From: Botrytis cinerea B05.10
Taxonomy: Eukaryota; Ascomycota; Leotiomycetes; Helotiales; Sclerotiniaceae
Length of the DNA: 64,000 nucleotides
Assembly (NCBI RefSeq): GCF_000143535.2
Contig: NC_037311.1
Span: 1,736,001-1,800,000 of the forward strand
Direction of reading: 5' to 3'
The notes below the pieces were generated by a model. It worked only from the letters and a program-made list of their open reading frames with translations. It was not told where the DNA came from and did no database searches. Positions 1 through 13,100 of this stretch are shown one piece after another. The translations under genes and the position numbers were made by a program. Every line of letters begins with the position of its first letter. The stretch's first letter is position 1.

Positions 1-728
1 CAAAGCAAAGCAAGCACCTTGTGAGCTTCAGATTTCAGATTTGATTTCAGATTTGATTTTAGGGAGGGACGGAAGGGGTAGATAAAATAAACCAAAGTAG
101 AGATATTCTTTTATAGTACTTGGGTATGTATGTATGTATATGTATATGTGTATGTAGAATGAGAGGTGAGAGAGAATATATATGTGTGTGTGTGTGTTTG
201 CTTGTTTGCTTGTTTGTTTGTATATGCGAGCAAGTAAGTAAAGTAAGCAAACAAGTAATTGAAGCTTGAATGAATGAGTGAAAGAATGAATTAATAAATG
301 AATGAATCAGTGAGTGAGTGATGCGAGGTTTGAGGAGAGGAGAAGGATGAGAGAGATAAGAAGACATTTATGATTGTGATTGTGATTATCATTATCATCT
401 TAATACCTAGTTAGATATAACTATATAGTTAGATAAATAGCAGTTCTTGAAAATGATGAATGGATGAATGAATGAATGAATGAATTAGACAATACAATAT
501 AGTATAGTATAGTATAGCAATATATATAATTTGAGAGAATAGAAGAAAATAAAAATTGAATATCTAAACTCGGATGAGAGAATAGAGATATAGGGAGGAT
601 AGTGGTAATATAGATATTTGCAAAAGTACACTCATTCACACATCCACCCACTTTATGCCTCCGTTCCCCTCCTTCTTTGTGGCTTGTCTTCTCTCGTATC
701 TTTTAATAACATGATACAATACCATAGC

Positions 729-836
729 AGTATCAGTGTCAGTGTCAGTATCAGTATCAGTGTCAATGTCAGTGTTGCACACAGACATAGATATAGACAT
801 AGACATAGACATAGACATAGACACAGACAGACACAG
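729..836. repeat. Hexanucleotide microsatellites
   Basis: Two adjoining tracts: CAGTGT/CAGTAT-type units at about 729-773 and GACATA-type units at about 781-836. Frames reading through them give only Ser/Val/Ile or Arg/His repeats, so they are not coding. Confidence 0.85.
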
Positions 837-1085
837 CATGCTTAATATAACACACAGAACAAACAGATAGATCGATACACAATACTATACTGCTGTAGGT
901 AGCTAACTCGCTCGAGTAACTACCCATCTACCTACCTATTTACACATATATATAGCCAGCTACCCACCCACCTATCTATCTAGCTTAATGAACAAGCACC
1001 GAGCACCGAGCACTAAGTACTGAGGCAGGCTGAGGCTGAGGCTGAGGCAGAGCTAGATAGACAGACAGACACCTTGGGCATGTTG

Positions 1086-1185
1086 GATAGGATAGGATAG
1101 GATAGCTATCTATCTATCTATCTATCAATCAATCTTGTCTGTCCCAGCCCAGCCCAGCTAAGCTAAGCTAAGCTAAGCTAGCTAG
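1086..1185. repeat. GATAG, CTAT and AGCTA microsatellite cluster
   Basis: Consecutive tandem tracts of GATAG (about 1086-1105), CTAT (about 1106-1126) and AGCTA (about 1156-1182). Confidence 0.85.
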
Positions 1186-3199
1186 GCCAACCGACGCCGT
1201 ATGCATATGTGAGATTCTGGAGTAGCGGATTGTATTGGATTGGATTAGGGTTATTTATTTTTGTGGTTTTGGGTTTGGTTTAGCTTTAGTGTTGTTGAGG
1301 TGGATGGAGATGATGATGATGATAATGATGATAGAGATGGTGGGTACATACCTACTGGTGCTGGTGCAAAACATAAACATAAACAAACACAAACACAAAC
1401 ACAAACATGTCAAAAAGTAAAAATTGGGGAGATGACGATATGAGAGGAGAGGAGAGGAGAGGGGTATGTATATGTGTATAGGTATATGTGTGTGTGGTAT
1501 TTGAAGACCTTGAAGAGTTGAGAGAGGAGGGAGGGGAAGAGAAGAGAAGGGAGATGAGAAATATATGTATATATATATATATTGAGAGGTATGAGGTGAG
1601 TTGAATTGAATTGATAAAAGCAAGGAAGGATGAAACTTATATGCTTGATTCTAATTCTAATTCTGATTCTAATTCGAATCCTGATTTTGATAGTCATGTT
1701 GTTTGTTCCTATTGTTTTCAACGCTCGTGTTGTGATTATTATCATTGCAATTTCAGTTCCTTTCCCATTTTCATCCCTCGCTCATCATCATCATATCACA
1801 CATCACACATCACACATCACATATCCCCATCTATGCTCTGATCGGAAGCGGAAAGAAAGGGCTGAATAAAGTACTTTGGTACCTACTGACGAATGCCATG
1901 TGGTGGGATTTATTTGGGTAAGTGGTATCGAATCGTATGGTGTGGAGCTTGAGTGCACTGGATGGATGGATGGATGGATAGATGGACTTCGTACTTGTAC
2001 GAGGACTTAGACATGCGCGACCAGGTAAATTGCGTGGATGTGGATGTGGATAGGTGGACGTGGTGGGGGGGGTTGAAATTTCCGTTGCTATTCTATTCTC
2101 GGAGGGATGGACGGGGAGGAGAGGAGATATGTATGTATGTAAGTATATATGTATGTAAGTATGTATGTATGCAAGTACTTGTGAACTTTTGGTGTTTGAT
2201 TCGATGATTGATAGATAGGTATATGGTATATATTCCTTCGTACTCTATACGTTTCGTTTCGTATTCCATACGAAGAAATGAGATCTTTCATAAATGCAGG
2301 AATGAGAAACCCTTGTTTCAGTGGTCTCTGTCTGGGTGGTCTTGCAGAGGATCAGAAGAGCATGCTATTCTGCCGTGCCGATCGACAGCTTATGAAAACA
2401 TAAAAATACTATCCATAGAGTATACACACACAGACAGGTATATCTCATCCCTTGAATTCTTGTGGCGTCGTCCGATAGTAGGTAGATATGATATGTTGTG
2501 TATTTATTCATGGGGGCAAGCCCCCAAACCCCCATAGCTCGCTGCGCTCGAAAGTTTGGTATAGGTGATATATCTACTTGACCAGATGATATGCATGCAT
2601 GTGTGTGATGTATGGATGTATGTGTGTACCGGTATACCCTTTGAAATAAAGTAAGAATAAGGTATAATCTCATTCCCCTGTTAATGGTGTGTTTCATATC
2701 TCATTTGATCTCAGAGCTTTTGAGAATATATCTAATAATACGGAAGAATAGAGACAGATACCGAGATATATAAATCATAAACTCAATTCCATACCTACCT
2801 ATAAAAAAGGAATAATGTTTTCACACGCTCAAGTTATTTATCATCCATCGTGCCCACGTACCTACAGCTCATTTATGAGAAACAAAAGAGGAAGACCCTT
2901 GAAGATGATACCCATAATAAATCAGCCAATAAGTCCCAATGAAGACTAGTTGGAATGAGAATACCGTAATCTGTGTTTGTCCTTCCTTTCAACGGAGTAG
3001 AAGAGTAGAAGGGGTTCCATTTCGATGCACAACCTTACTGGTAGCTAGGCCCACACGTAGGAGAGGGGATATGCACAGGTAGGTGGTGTATGTGCATGCA
3101 ATAGGTGCGCAATCTAACAGCTGGATGCTTCTGAAAATAGATTTTTCTTTTCTTTCTTTCCTTTTCTTTGGTTTGGTTTGGTTTGGGGTGGTGAAAATG

Positions 3200-3231
3200 A
3201 GATGGAGATGGAGATGGAGATGGAGATGGAG
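3200..3231. repeat. GATGGA microsatellite
   Basis: About five tandem copies of GATGGA, next to a GGTTT-rich stretch. Confidence 0.8.
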
Positions 3232-4346
3232 TGATGTTGATATTGATGATTGTGGCTGTGGCTGATGGAGTGTGGATCATAATCGCTGCATGTTGAATAT
3301 GATACAATGTATTGACCTTGACTACCTAGGTATAGCATCGACTGCACTCTGCAAACAAATGCTTGGTGATGGTTCGTCGTGTACACGAATGATGGATGGA
3401 ACTTCTCTGTTCTTCTTTGCTGGGCCAACTTGGCTCTTACCTATCGAAGGACTTGGCTCTTGGAGGAGAGTTCCCCTTTCATCGTAGTGTCGGTGGGAAG
3501 GTTGCGGTCCAGAGGGAGGTAGAGTTTTACCAAAGGTAAAAGGTACAAGATAAAAGATACCTCGCCTCGATCGAGTTTGGATTGTCAACACATCAACATC
3601 AGCATCACTTGCCACGAACATGCTCCGTACTCCATCGCATAAGGGGGGCATGATAAATGTGAACCCCGATGAGCAATCAACATCGATTCCCGATTAGTCA
3701 TAAATGTAGAAATCAATCATCGCTCCCTTTCACTCCGTCCTCGCTCACCAAAGCTCAAGGGAAAGGAAAGAAAAGGAAAGCAGTGCAGTGCCGTGCCGTG
3801 CAGTGCAGTACAGTCAATTACCACCCACTCCCCAGTCTTTGGACTCTGCACACTTGCTTTGATCCCTGGTTTAATCCCGATACCTACCACCACCCACCAC
3901 CCACCCAGCCTACCCTACCCTACCCTACTAATAATAACCTTGCAATTCTTTAATTTCTCGCTCCCTCTACTTTCAGTCTTCACTCACTCTCACGCATTTC
4001 TATCTTCTCTTGCTCAAATCCTTCCACGCCCGTGTTAACCTCGTCTCTCTCTCTCTCTCCCTCCCTCCCGCAAGAAATGATGATATGCTGATATGTTCAT
4101 ATGCTCACATCTTCTATCCAATTATCTCTCTTCAATTTCCATCCGCTTCGAACCTCATTACAACTAGTCAATTACTGACTTACTTACTTACCCAATAACC
4201 CACGCACTATCAATTGGCACCCGCATCCGCAAAACCCGTAATCTCCTTTTTAAACATCCACTACCCGTACCGTACTACCAAACCCTCTCGATTCACTTCA
4301 ACAACAAACGCGACTTAGTCTCAATACCCATTAAACAGCTTCACGA

Positions 4347-7300
4347 ATGCCACACTTCGAAGAGATGCCATCGTTCTTAAATGACGACACAGGCGGCTCT
4401 ATGTATTCTTCGTCATCGAGACCCCCATTGGATCTCCCCAGCCATCTTCGAAATTCACACGAAAAGCTATCCGTCAATGGTGCGAATGCCGTAAATGGCA
4501 TAAATGGCAGAACCTCAACACATAATTCAATAAGGAATGGCTTGGAGAACGGATCGGATGCATATATCGATGGTGGTGCTGCTTCAAATGGCCATGCCAA
4601 TGGTTACTCAAACACTCACTCAAATGGCAATGGCTCAGCTGGCAGGCACCACATGAACGGAGATTCTCACCATGAGCCAACCTTAAACTCCTTACCCAAT
4701 GGTCGATCCAGCGCAGGTAGTTGGGATTACAGATCTCGTTCTTCGATGAATGGCAGTACATATTCGGTAAATGAACAGCCCAATGCTTCATCCCAGAATG
4801 GAAGGAGGAGTCCAGGTCCTGCAAATGGCTTTAATAGGTTATCGAATGGTGCGGGAGATAGAAACTCGTTCGCATCGACAAATGGAACCATATCCAACGC
4901 GACCGTAGACTCACCACGACCAATCACTACGAGTGATAGTGAACACCAGAATCGATTTTCGAATCCTCAACCACTGCCAAATCCTCATAGCACAGGCCCA
5001 TTAACTTATCAATCACCTTTACTACCTTCGACTCCAGTACCTACTAATAATTCATTACCCATACCCGAAACGCCAGGTCGTTCTACAAGCACTTCACCAC
5101 AGCCACAACTACAACCACAACCACAAAGATTCTCTTCACTTTCTTCCCCTCCAACATATCCACCGCCCTCTTCACCCTCACAAAACTCTCTTCAGCATCC
5201 TGGTTCTACTCAGTTAAAGCATCGACATACATTAGAAGTGCCCAAAGTTGGCTCGGGTAGAAATTCAAGGGATGGTAATGACGCGGTTTTTACAAGTGGA
5301 AGATTTTCTCCAACTTCTGTAGCTACAGCAGGTGCTAGACGTGGATCTTCGAGTATCAACAGACGAAACACACAATCGATACATTCTAATATGCCTCACG
5401 AAGAGGTCCCTCCGGACGAGGATGCACTTAGATGGGCAGAAGCTGTACGACAGAAGCGTGCGAGTAAGAGAAGAAAGAAGGATGAGGAAGATGACGATAG
5501 AGTGGTTGTTGGAACGAAAGTCGATCAAAACCATGTTAACTGGGTTACGGCATATAATATGTTGACGGGTATTCGTTTTACCGTTTCGAGAACGAACGCG
5601 AAGCTTGATAGACCATTGACTGATGCAGATTTCGAGGCCAAGCACAAATTCTCGTTTGATATGTAGGTTACAGTCAACATGCGTGAAACGATTTCGCTAA
5701 TACTATACACAGTACCGGGAATGAGTTGACCCCATCGGCAAAGTATGATTTCAAATTTAAAGACTATGCGCCGTGGGTGTTTCGAAGTCTTCGGGCAAGG
5801 TTCAAGTTGGACCCTGCGGATTATCTCATGTCCTTGACTAGCAAATACATTCTTTCTGAATTAGGATCGCCTGGAAAGAGTGGAAGTTTCTTTTACTTCT
5901 CGAGAGATTATAAATACATTATCAAAACCATTCATCATTCCGAGCATAAGTTCTTGAGGAAGATTTTGAAGGATTATTATCACCACGTGGAGGATAATCC
6001 CAATACGCTTCTATCCCAATTTTATGGACTTCATCGAGTGAAGATTCCTTACGGAAGAAAGATTCATTTCGTGGTCATGAACAACTTGTTCCCACCACAC
6101 CGCGATGTTCATCAAACCTTCGATTTGAAAGGATCAACCATTGGTCGAGATTTTAAAGAGGAGAACCTAGAACAAAACCCCCGTGCTACGCTCAAAGACT
6201 TGAATTGGCTTCGACGAAACCTTCACCTGGAATTTGGGCCGGAAAAGAGACGAGTCTTCTTCGAACAAATGGAGAAGGATGTAGCATTATTGCAGAAATT
6301 GAAGATTATGGATTACAGTATGTTGGTCGGAATACATGATTTGACTAAGGGGAACGAAGAAAATCTACGAGACAAGACTTTGCAAGTCTTCCAACCTGGG
6401 GGGGATAGCCCAGTAGATGACTCTGGACCACCTGGACCTTTAATGAGAACGCCAAGTAAATTGGAGAGTGCTAGGAAAGCTAGAGAATTACGCCAGATCA
6501 TCAAGCAGGAAAAGCCAATTCCAATGGGTCAAAGCAGTTCACGAATGCCGGATGAAATTGAAGAAGAAAACAAGAAAGATTTCACATTCTACAGTGATGA
6601 TGGCGGGTTCCGAGCTACACATGAAGATAATAGTCCTGGAGAGGAAATTTTCTTCTTGTCGATTATTGATTGCCTTACTCATTATGGCACTCTTAAGAAG
6701 CTCGAACATCTTTTCAGTGAGTAAACTTTCATATTTGAGGGGGTAATATATGCTAATACAAAAACAGAGGGTCTCAAGCATGATAAGAAAATGATTTCTC
6801 CAATTAACCCCCAACCTTATGGCGACCGTTTCGTCGAATTTATTGAGGGAATCACCAAATCTAAAGAAGAAGCTGCGCGAGAAGAAGAATGTCCTCTCCC
6901 ACCCGTACCCCACACAGACTCAAACCTTACCATGGGTTCTACACGTCGACGTTCAAATAGTGCTCATGTGCACCGTACCGTCACAAACAACACCACCATT
7001 CAACGTGCTGAAAACGAAGCCTTGAGAACTGAGCATGAGGGAAGACGAGAGCATATTGAACCTAGAACCGTATCGACAATTAGAAGCCCAAGTGCGGAAA
7101 GGACGAATGGACTACAGGGACAGATACTTCCAGTTGTTGAGGAAATGGGAGAAGCGAGTAGCACAGGAGGAAGAAGTGGAAGGAGTATTAGAAGTACACA
7201 CGATGATGATGATGAGAGAAGGCCAGCTACTCCTGCCAAAGATTATCCTCCGAGTCTGAATGAGAACCAAGGAAGACCGCAAAGTTTAAGGAGGATGATT

Positions 7301-7393
7301 AGTAGAAGTAGCTTGGAAAAACAATTACCGCCTTTGCCGCCAAATGGAAGGGCGGTTGAAGAGAAAGACTCTGGGATTGGGATAGGGAGATGA
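4347..7393 (+). CDS. mss4: Phosphatidylinositol-4-phosphate 5-kinase (Mss4 type)
   Basis: Phosphorylates PI4P to PI(4,5)P2 at the plasma membrane, upstream of actin and membrane-traffic control. Three exons: 4347-5662, 5713-6716 and 6768-7393; both joins keep frame, giving 981 residues. Residues 1-380 are low-complexity, rich in Asn-Gly-Ser and then Pro/Gln, a variable tail typical of fungal Mss4. The kinase domain starts near 390. The first join restores FDITGNELTPS, and the second restores EHLFKGLKHDKK. Visible motifs are the glycine-rich loop GSPGKSGSFFYFS (about 491-503), YIIK with the ATP-binding lysine near 510, DLKGSTIGRDF (about 576-586), MDYSMLVGIHDL (about 638-649) and the IID metal motif (Asp near 758), followed by a lysine-rich activation loop. 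A roughly 100-residue insert separates the last two motifs, as is usual in this family. The tail after about 800 is Ser/Arg-rich. I chose the first in-frame ATG after the pyrimidine-rich leader. Confidence 0.93.
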
Positions 7394-8939
7394 TTTGTAT
7401 AGGCAGGGGTTGTTTAGGGGATGGATAGAGGAGGAGTGAAATAATACATAGCAAGTTGATCAGGAGTAGAGTTGGAGCAATAGTCAGTAGGCGCAGCGCA
7501 GTAAGTGGAGGATAAGATAAGATACCATGATACCATCTAGCGAATCGCCTTTTTTACTTTACTTTCCTTTTACTTTCTTTTCTCTCTGGGAGGTTTTTGT
7601 GGGATGGGAAACTTTCATTGATTCTTAATCACATTTTTTTTTTCTTTTGCCTCTGCTAGCCTTTGTTTTTGCTTTCTGGGACCGTCATTGAATGGCTTGA
7701 TTGATTTGGAGGATCGTCATCGTATGCATACTTGAGTTTCTTTTTTGTTTGTTTATTGTAGTGATTGGTGGAAGGAGAGAGGGGAGAGGAGGAAGGGATG
7801 ATGGATAAATGACACAATCTCTAGTATTCTTTGTTTCTTTGAGTTTGAGTCTGAGTTTTGTGGGTGAGAGTTGAGTGTGAGGGAGAAGGGGAAACGGAAG
7901 AGGAGATAGGATGAGAGGAGAGGAGAGGAGACGGGGGAAGAAAAAGTTTTTGTAGATAGATTTGATTATGTTGTTGTTTTTGTTGGATGAATGGAGGGGA
8001 GGATGGATGATAGATCGTTGGGAGAGTGGATAGGGAATTAAAACGATTGTTGAATATTGGTGTTGGTTTTGGTGTTGATGTTGATGAGTTGATTGTGGTT
8101 GTGGTGTAAATTGTGTAAATTGGGTGTGGATGGAGGGAGGGAGGGATGTATATAGTAGGTTTAGGGGGGAGGAAAGAGGAGGGGAGAGCAGGGATAGTGT
8201 AGATAGGATAGGATAGGAAAGGGAGTTGAATGAGAAATGTAAAAGCATTATATTTTTATATTTTGTGTTGTGTGCTGTGTAGTGATGTCTCTGTCTGTGT
8301 CTATATTATGTAAACTGCAAGTGCGTGAGTAGGCGAGTGAGTAGGTGGTGAGAACCAAGTATTAAGTAGTTCTCGATGCTTGCAAAGGTTATATATACTG
8401 TTGTTTCCTTCCTCTTCCTCTTCCTCTTCTCTATTAAATATATATCAATTGTCCTTGTCTTGTCTTTTCTGTGTTTCCACTTTCTACTTTCTACTTTCTA
8501 TATCGGGAGGAAATGAATTGGGTTAGGTTGGGTTGGGTTGGGTGGGGTATACGGTACCGCTTGTTTGTCTCTTTTCTTCTGGTTGTTGGGAGGGGGGGGT
8601 GGAAGGTGGAAGGTGGAAGGTGGTGATTTGTGGTTTGTGGTTGTTCTTACGCTGATTTCCTTTGCCTTTTCCTTTTTGTATTTTGTATTTTGTATTTTGT
8701 ATTGGTTAGGCACTTGGTTAGATACTTTTCGTTTGATCTCATGGGGTTGGGGAAGAGAGGAGGGGAGAGGAAGGGAGAGGAATGGAAGGGGGGGAGGGAG
8801 AAGGGGAGATTTGTCGGTCTGTGGTTACTTCTTCCTCGCTATACCACACATCACACATCACACTTTGAATCGGTCGTATTTCGCATTTCGTATTTCGTAT
8901 TTCGTGTGCAGTCAAACTTCAGGTTGTCTTGCCTTTTTT

Positions 8940-8960
8940 GGGGGGGGGGGGGGGGGGGGG
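8940..8960. repeat. Poly-G run (21 G)
   Basis: Uninterrupted run of 21 G on the plus strand. It is unusually long and prone to length change or assembly error. Confidence 0.9.
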
Positions 8961-9923
8961 TTCGACTTGTATCTGAATGTTGGTCGATAAATTGACTGCG
9001 TGGTCGTTTGGAAACTAAGGGGGATGCAGATGCAGATGCAGATGTCAATGTGGATAGATTCAAACCCTAAATCTTCTTTTAAGCTGGAACAAACAACTTC
9101 GGAGTTCGGATATCGAGTAAGCAGAGTGAAGAGTATGGGAAGTGAGTAGTGTGAAGAATCTGTGGGTAGGTAGATCATAATAGCTAGATAGCTGGATTTG
9201 GAAGGAGAGATGGGGAAAATGGGATAGGGCGGAGTGGGCTGGTGTGGTTATTGGGTTGGTTGTTGTTGTGGTTGTTGTTGTTGGAGAGGGAAGGCACAAC
9301 AGTGAGTGGATGGTGGATTCTAATTCTATCACAATACACGTAGAGAGACGCTTGTTACAACCAAGATCCCAATCTCTTCAAAACGAGCGAGTTCGACGGG
9401 ACTAAAGCACACAATCTTCAATCGTAGAATATAGCTGGTACAACGACGAGGATATTTATTCTCTTTCTTTTTGTTCCTTCATCTTTCGGAGAGACACTTC
9501 CACGACTTTCCGGGGCTTTGATAGGAAAAGAAGAGCTGGAGATCGTGCAGGATATACATTCATGAGGAATTCTCGAGCTTGAGACGCAGATATCAGAGAT
9601 CGATTCGAAAGAATCGATATACGCGTTCCCCGAAAGAGAATACGGGTCTTTGAAGGGGGGTTGGGATTCGGGAACGAATCATCTGTGCGGGACGTAGGAT
9701 ACTCGCTTTTTTATCGGCTGGTTCTGTGTGTGTGTGGATTCGGTGCCGAGGCGATTGGGGGTTCGGATCAGGATTTTGGTTAAAGCATACGCGGTTCTCG
9801 GAAGTGGTTTGTGTGTGTGCAGGATCGCGGAGTGGGAATACGTGTGCTGTGTTGATGGCGAATTGGTTCACGGATTTAAGGATATCAATCTCAGAGAGCT
9901 TGAGCTGAAGGATAAGAATCTGG

Positions 9924-10014
9924 GTAAGTGAATATCACTGATTGTCTTGGCCTTGGAATTGAACCTGCCGACTGTTGAATCTATCTTTGTATTGTCATAC
10001 TGATTGACTCTTAG
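9924..10014 (+). other. Probable 5'-leader intron of the 10141 gene
   Basis: A strong donor (GTAAGTG) at 9924 pairs with an acceptor (CTTAG) at 10014, preceded by a good branch-point sequence (TACTGAT). A second acceptor (TTGCCAG) at 10130 lies ten bases before the start codon and could be used instead or in a second leader intron. The leader before the donor has open frames, including a 17-codon one starting with ATG at 9855. An alternative reading joins this leader in frame to the main coding region through a weak GTGGTA donor, so the protein could be longer at its N terminus. Transcript data would decide. Confidence 0.4.
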
Positions 10015-10140
10015 AGAAACCTTTCCTCGTGGACGAAGTCGGTATTATATCACTTCGAAGTGTCTCGTGGTAAATTAGTCACTACCTACAGTGCTCCTCA
10101 TTCATTATTCGTTGGTTGATTGATTGCCAGAACATTCAAA

Positions 10141-13100
10141 ATGCATATTTGGGCTGGATCGGGTTCGGTCAATGGGAAAGAGACTGTTAGACGAAGAGAG
10201 AGAACACCTATCAAGACTGGCAAGATTCTCAAGAAGAGAAAGAGTAGTGCCAAAATTGGATTGGGACTGGATGGTTCATGTTTCACTGAGAATATTGCGA
10301 AATCAAGTCCAGGTCCAGATCCAAGTCCAAGTCCTAGAAGAGACTCGGGAATAGACTCTGTCATGGCATCGGAATCTGGCTCTGATGAGTCGATCATTAC
10401 TGTTATTAATATTCCAACTTATGATGTTGAGGAAGATATGGTTAAGCCTTTAAATGTTGGATCGCTTGATAGTGACGGAAGTCTCATTGCGATTGGGAAG
10501 ACCGTGAGTTATTTGGAGATGTCGCGGGGAGAGGAGATGAATAAGAATCTTCAAGATGAGTTGGAATATTCGCCAACCCTAGGTAAGGGGAAGGGGAAGT
10601 ACATTGCTTCGATGGATATGGATGGTTCGAACGGAGAGGATGCAGATGACTTTTCTTCGTCGTTCGGAGGTCTCAGTCGTATGATGGCGAGTAATCATAG
10701 GATGTTCCGAACAAGTAGCGAGAAGGAAGATCGAGTGAAAGATTTAGATAATAATGTATTTGCTAAGAAGGAATCGGTGGGTACTAGACATAGTGTTCCA
10801 ACGGATCTACCGTCATCAACAATCGACGTTACACCTGCCGAAGATACACAAAATGATTGGCACGAATCTGCATCTGTTGGAAAAGAAAACGAGCCAGATT
10901 CTTATGTTACATCAACTGCTAGCTGTATCGATACCGATAGCTCTAAGAGTGAACATAAGCTGGAGAGAATTTTTAGTGTCGACTCGGTATATACTTCGGA
11001 ACCTAGAATTCCAGATGGATGTCTATCATATGAAATATCGACTACTACTAATAAATCCGATTACGAGGACAAAAATGAAAATAAATCGGCATATTTATTT
11101 GATGTAGGTTGCGTTCGAGATTCAAAAACCAAGAAGGAGGATAAATATCTTGATATAAAATTTACTAGTGAAATCGATATCGATGTGAAGCCCGAAGAGG
11201 AGAAAGAGCCAGAAAAAAAGGCCAAAACACCACATGTGCAACTCTGGGATGAGATATCGAGATGTGTCGATAAAGCTCTCGATGTATCGCAGGAGATTAG
11301 GCGCAAAGAGAGTATTCGAGGATTTTCTCTCAAAGTACCTCATTTAGTCCTTGAGGCTAAGCAGGGTCTTTGTCGCTCGCCTTTTCCTAGTCGTTCTTGT
11401 AAGAGTAGTGAGATGGTGGGAGAGATGGGGTCGCTGAAGGAGAGAGAGTTTTGTGTGAGTGGATTTGATGATTGTGGTATGGGGGAAGGTGGTCTGATGA
11501 CAAGTATTGAGGGATTAAGCGAGGATTGCTGGGCTCATATGCAAGGGAGGGATGATTGTGTGATTGTGGGTATGGAAGGGGTTTCAAGTAATCTTGGGAG
11601 TTCGAAATCGTTGTCTGTGATGGGGAGGGGGGAGAGAAATTGTGCTGAGGTTGGGAGGGAGAAGGGTGAGAGTGTGTCATGTGTAGGTGTTGGTGTTAGT
11701 GTGGATGAGGAAAACTTCACATTGTCGGATTCTCCATGTCGACAACTAAAAATAGATATTTCTGGGGATGAGATTGATGGGGATTCTTCAAATCATAAGG
11801 AAACTCGTCAAGACTCGGTTGAACGTGAGAACGAGCGCGATATTGCGAATTCGGAGCGCTTTTCGCCTGTGCATCAGAGGGTTATACAGTTGATGACACC
11901 CAAGCATGGTCGGTACCACACTATCAGGGAAAAAGCTGGTAAAGCCCCTGCTAGTTATCGGATGTTTGAGTCGCAGATAAATGGGAAGACTGTGTCGCGT
12001 GAATTGGGGAGCATTGCTATGGAGAGAAAAGCTTCGCAATATCCTGCGAAAGACAGAGCATTTTCTCAACCTTGTTGGCCGAAGGATTTAAATTGGTTTC
12101 ATCAATGTTCTTCCGGTTCGTTAAGAGCTGGTAACCTTAAGGATTCTGATGGGGATGGATCGGAAGAATGGTTGTTGGGAAACGAAAAATGTAGTGAAAT
12201 TGAAGAGGAAATGGAAAGATTCTGGAAAGTCAATTCTGCGGGACCGATGGCTCGTTTTGGGAAGATGATGATGAAGATGGATAGGGATACGGAGATTGAG
12301 ATTGAGATTGAGGGAGATGAAAGGAACCACCTCCCGGTGATGAATCGAAAGGGGAAGATGAAGATGGCGGATGTAGGATCGTGGGAATTGATGACGGATG
12401 AAAATGGCAGGGTTTCGATGGGTGGCTCACAGGTTAAGTTTCGTGAAGGTGAGGTTTTCTGATTGTTGTGTTGGTGTGTTGAATTGAATGGTGTTGATAA
12501 AGACTGTAGTTCCTACGATTATACGGCGTTCGATGCCCCAATTAGATGGTCCTGTTTCGCCACCATTACTAGCGGTGGAGGCTCCGGCTGGAAGTACTCA
12601 CTTGCCATCTCCTCGTAAGAGACTGCAAAAAGTCAATCGGTCGAAATCGCCTAGTTTGTTGAAGTCGTCTAGTTCTTCTCTGGGGAAAGTTTTCCAGAGT
12701 TCGAGGGTGGAGGGGATGGAGGGGGAGATTAGAGATTTGAGGAGGGAAGTTGAGGATTTGAGAAATATGGTTGGGAGGTTGGAGAGGGAGTTGAAAGGGG
12801 TTGTTGATTTTGGGGGAGAGGATGTTGACCAGGCTAGAAGGCGGTTGGGGGATAGAGTGAAGGATGTGTGGAGTGTGGTTTATGGGAAGGATTGGGAGGG
12901 CGAGAAAGTTGGCCAGGGAGGAGAGGATCGGAAAAGCCCAGAGGAGATGGAGTGGTTGAGAGAGGTTAGGGAGGTGGGGTTAATGAAAATTGTGGAGAGA
13001 ATGAAGAGGGAGAGAGATATGGAGGAGATTATGCATGCAGTGGATGAGTTCTTAAAGGAAAACCAAGTTGAATCACTTGAGAAGAATCTGATGGTATCGA

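Larger units (their letters stand above)
1..4346. other. Gene-free region and leader of the PI4P 5-kinase gene
   Basis: I see no convincing gene here. The stretch is dominated by short tandem repeats (GTAT, TGAA, GACATA, TATC, AGCTA, GATGGA families) and short open frames on both strands that encode only repeat-like or low-complexity peptides. A short GC-rich segment with a GGGGGC/GCCCCC arm pair lies near 2513-2550. From about 3880 to 4346 the plus strand becomes rich in CT and ACC tracts, which is typical of a fungal promoter and 5' leader, and it runs straight into the kinase start codon. Confidence 0.6.
7394..10140. other. Gene-free region: kinase 3' side and leader of the next gene
   Basis: No convincing gene. 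The stretch holds T-rich and GGA-rich tracts, TTTGTAT repeats at about 8672-8704 and a run of 21 G at 8940-8960. From about 9330 onward the composition becomes more balanced and looks like a transcribed leader with an intron, described separately. Open frames here on both strands are short and repeat-like. Confidence 0.55.

Noticed and set aside
7685..8248. 187-codon minus-strand frame after the kinase gene
   Set aside because: Ser/Pro/His/Asn-rich text produced by GGA, GTT and GAT tracts; no domain.
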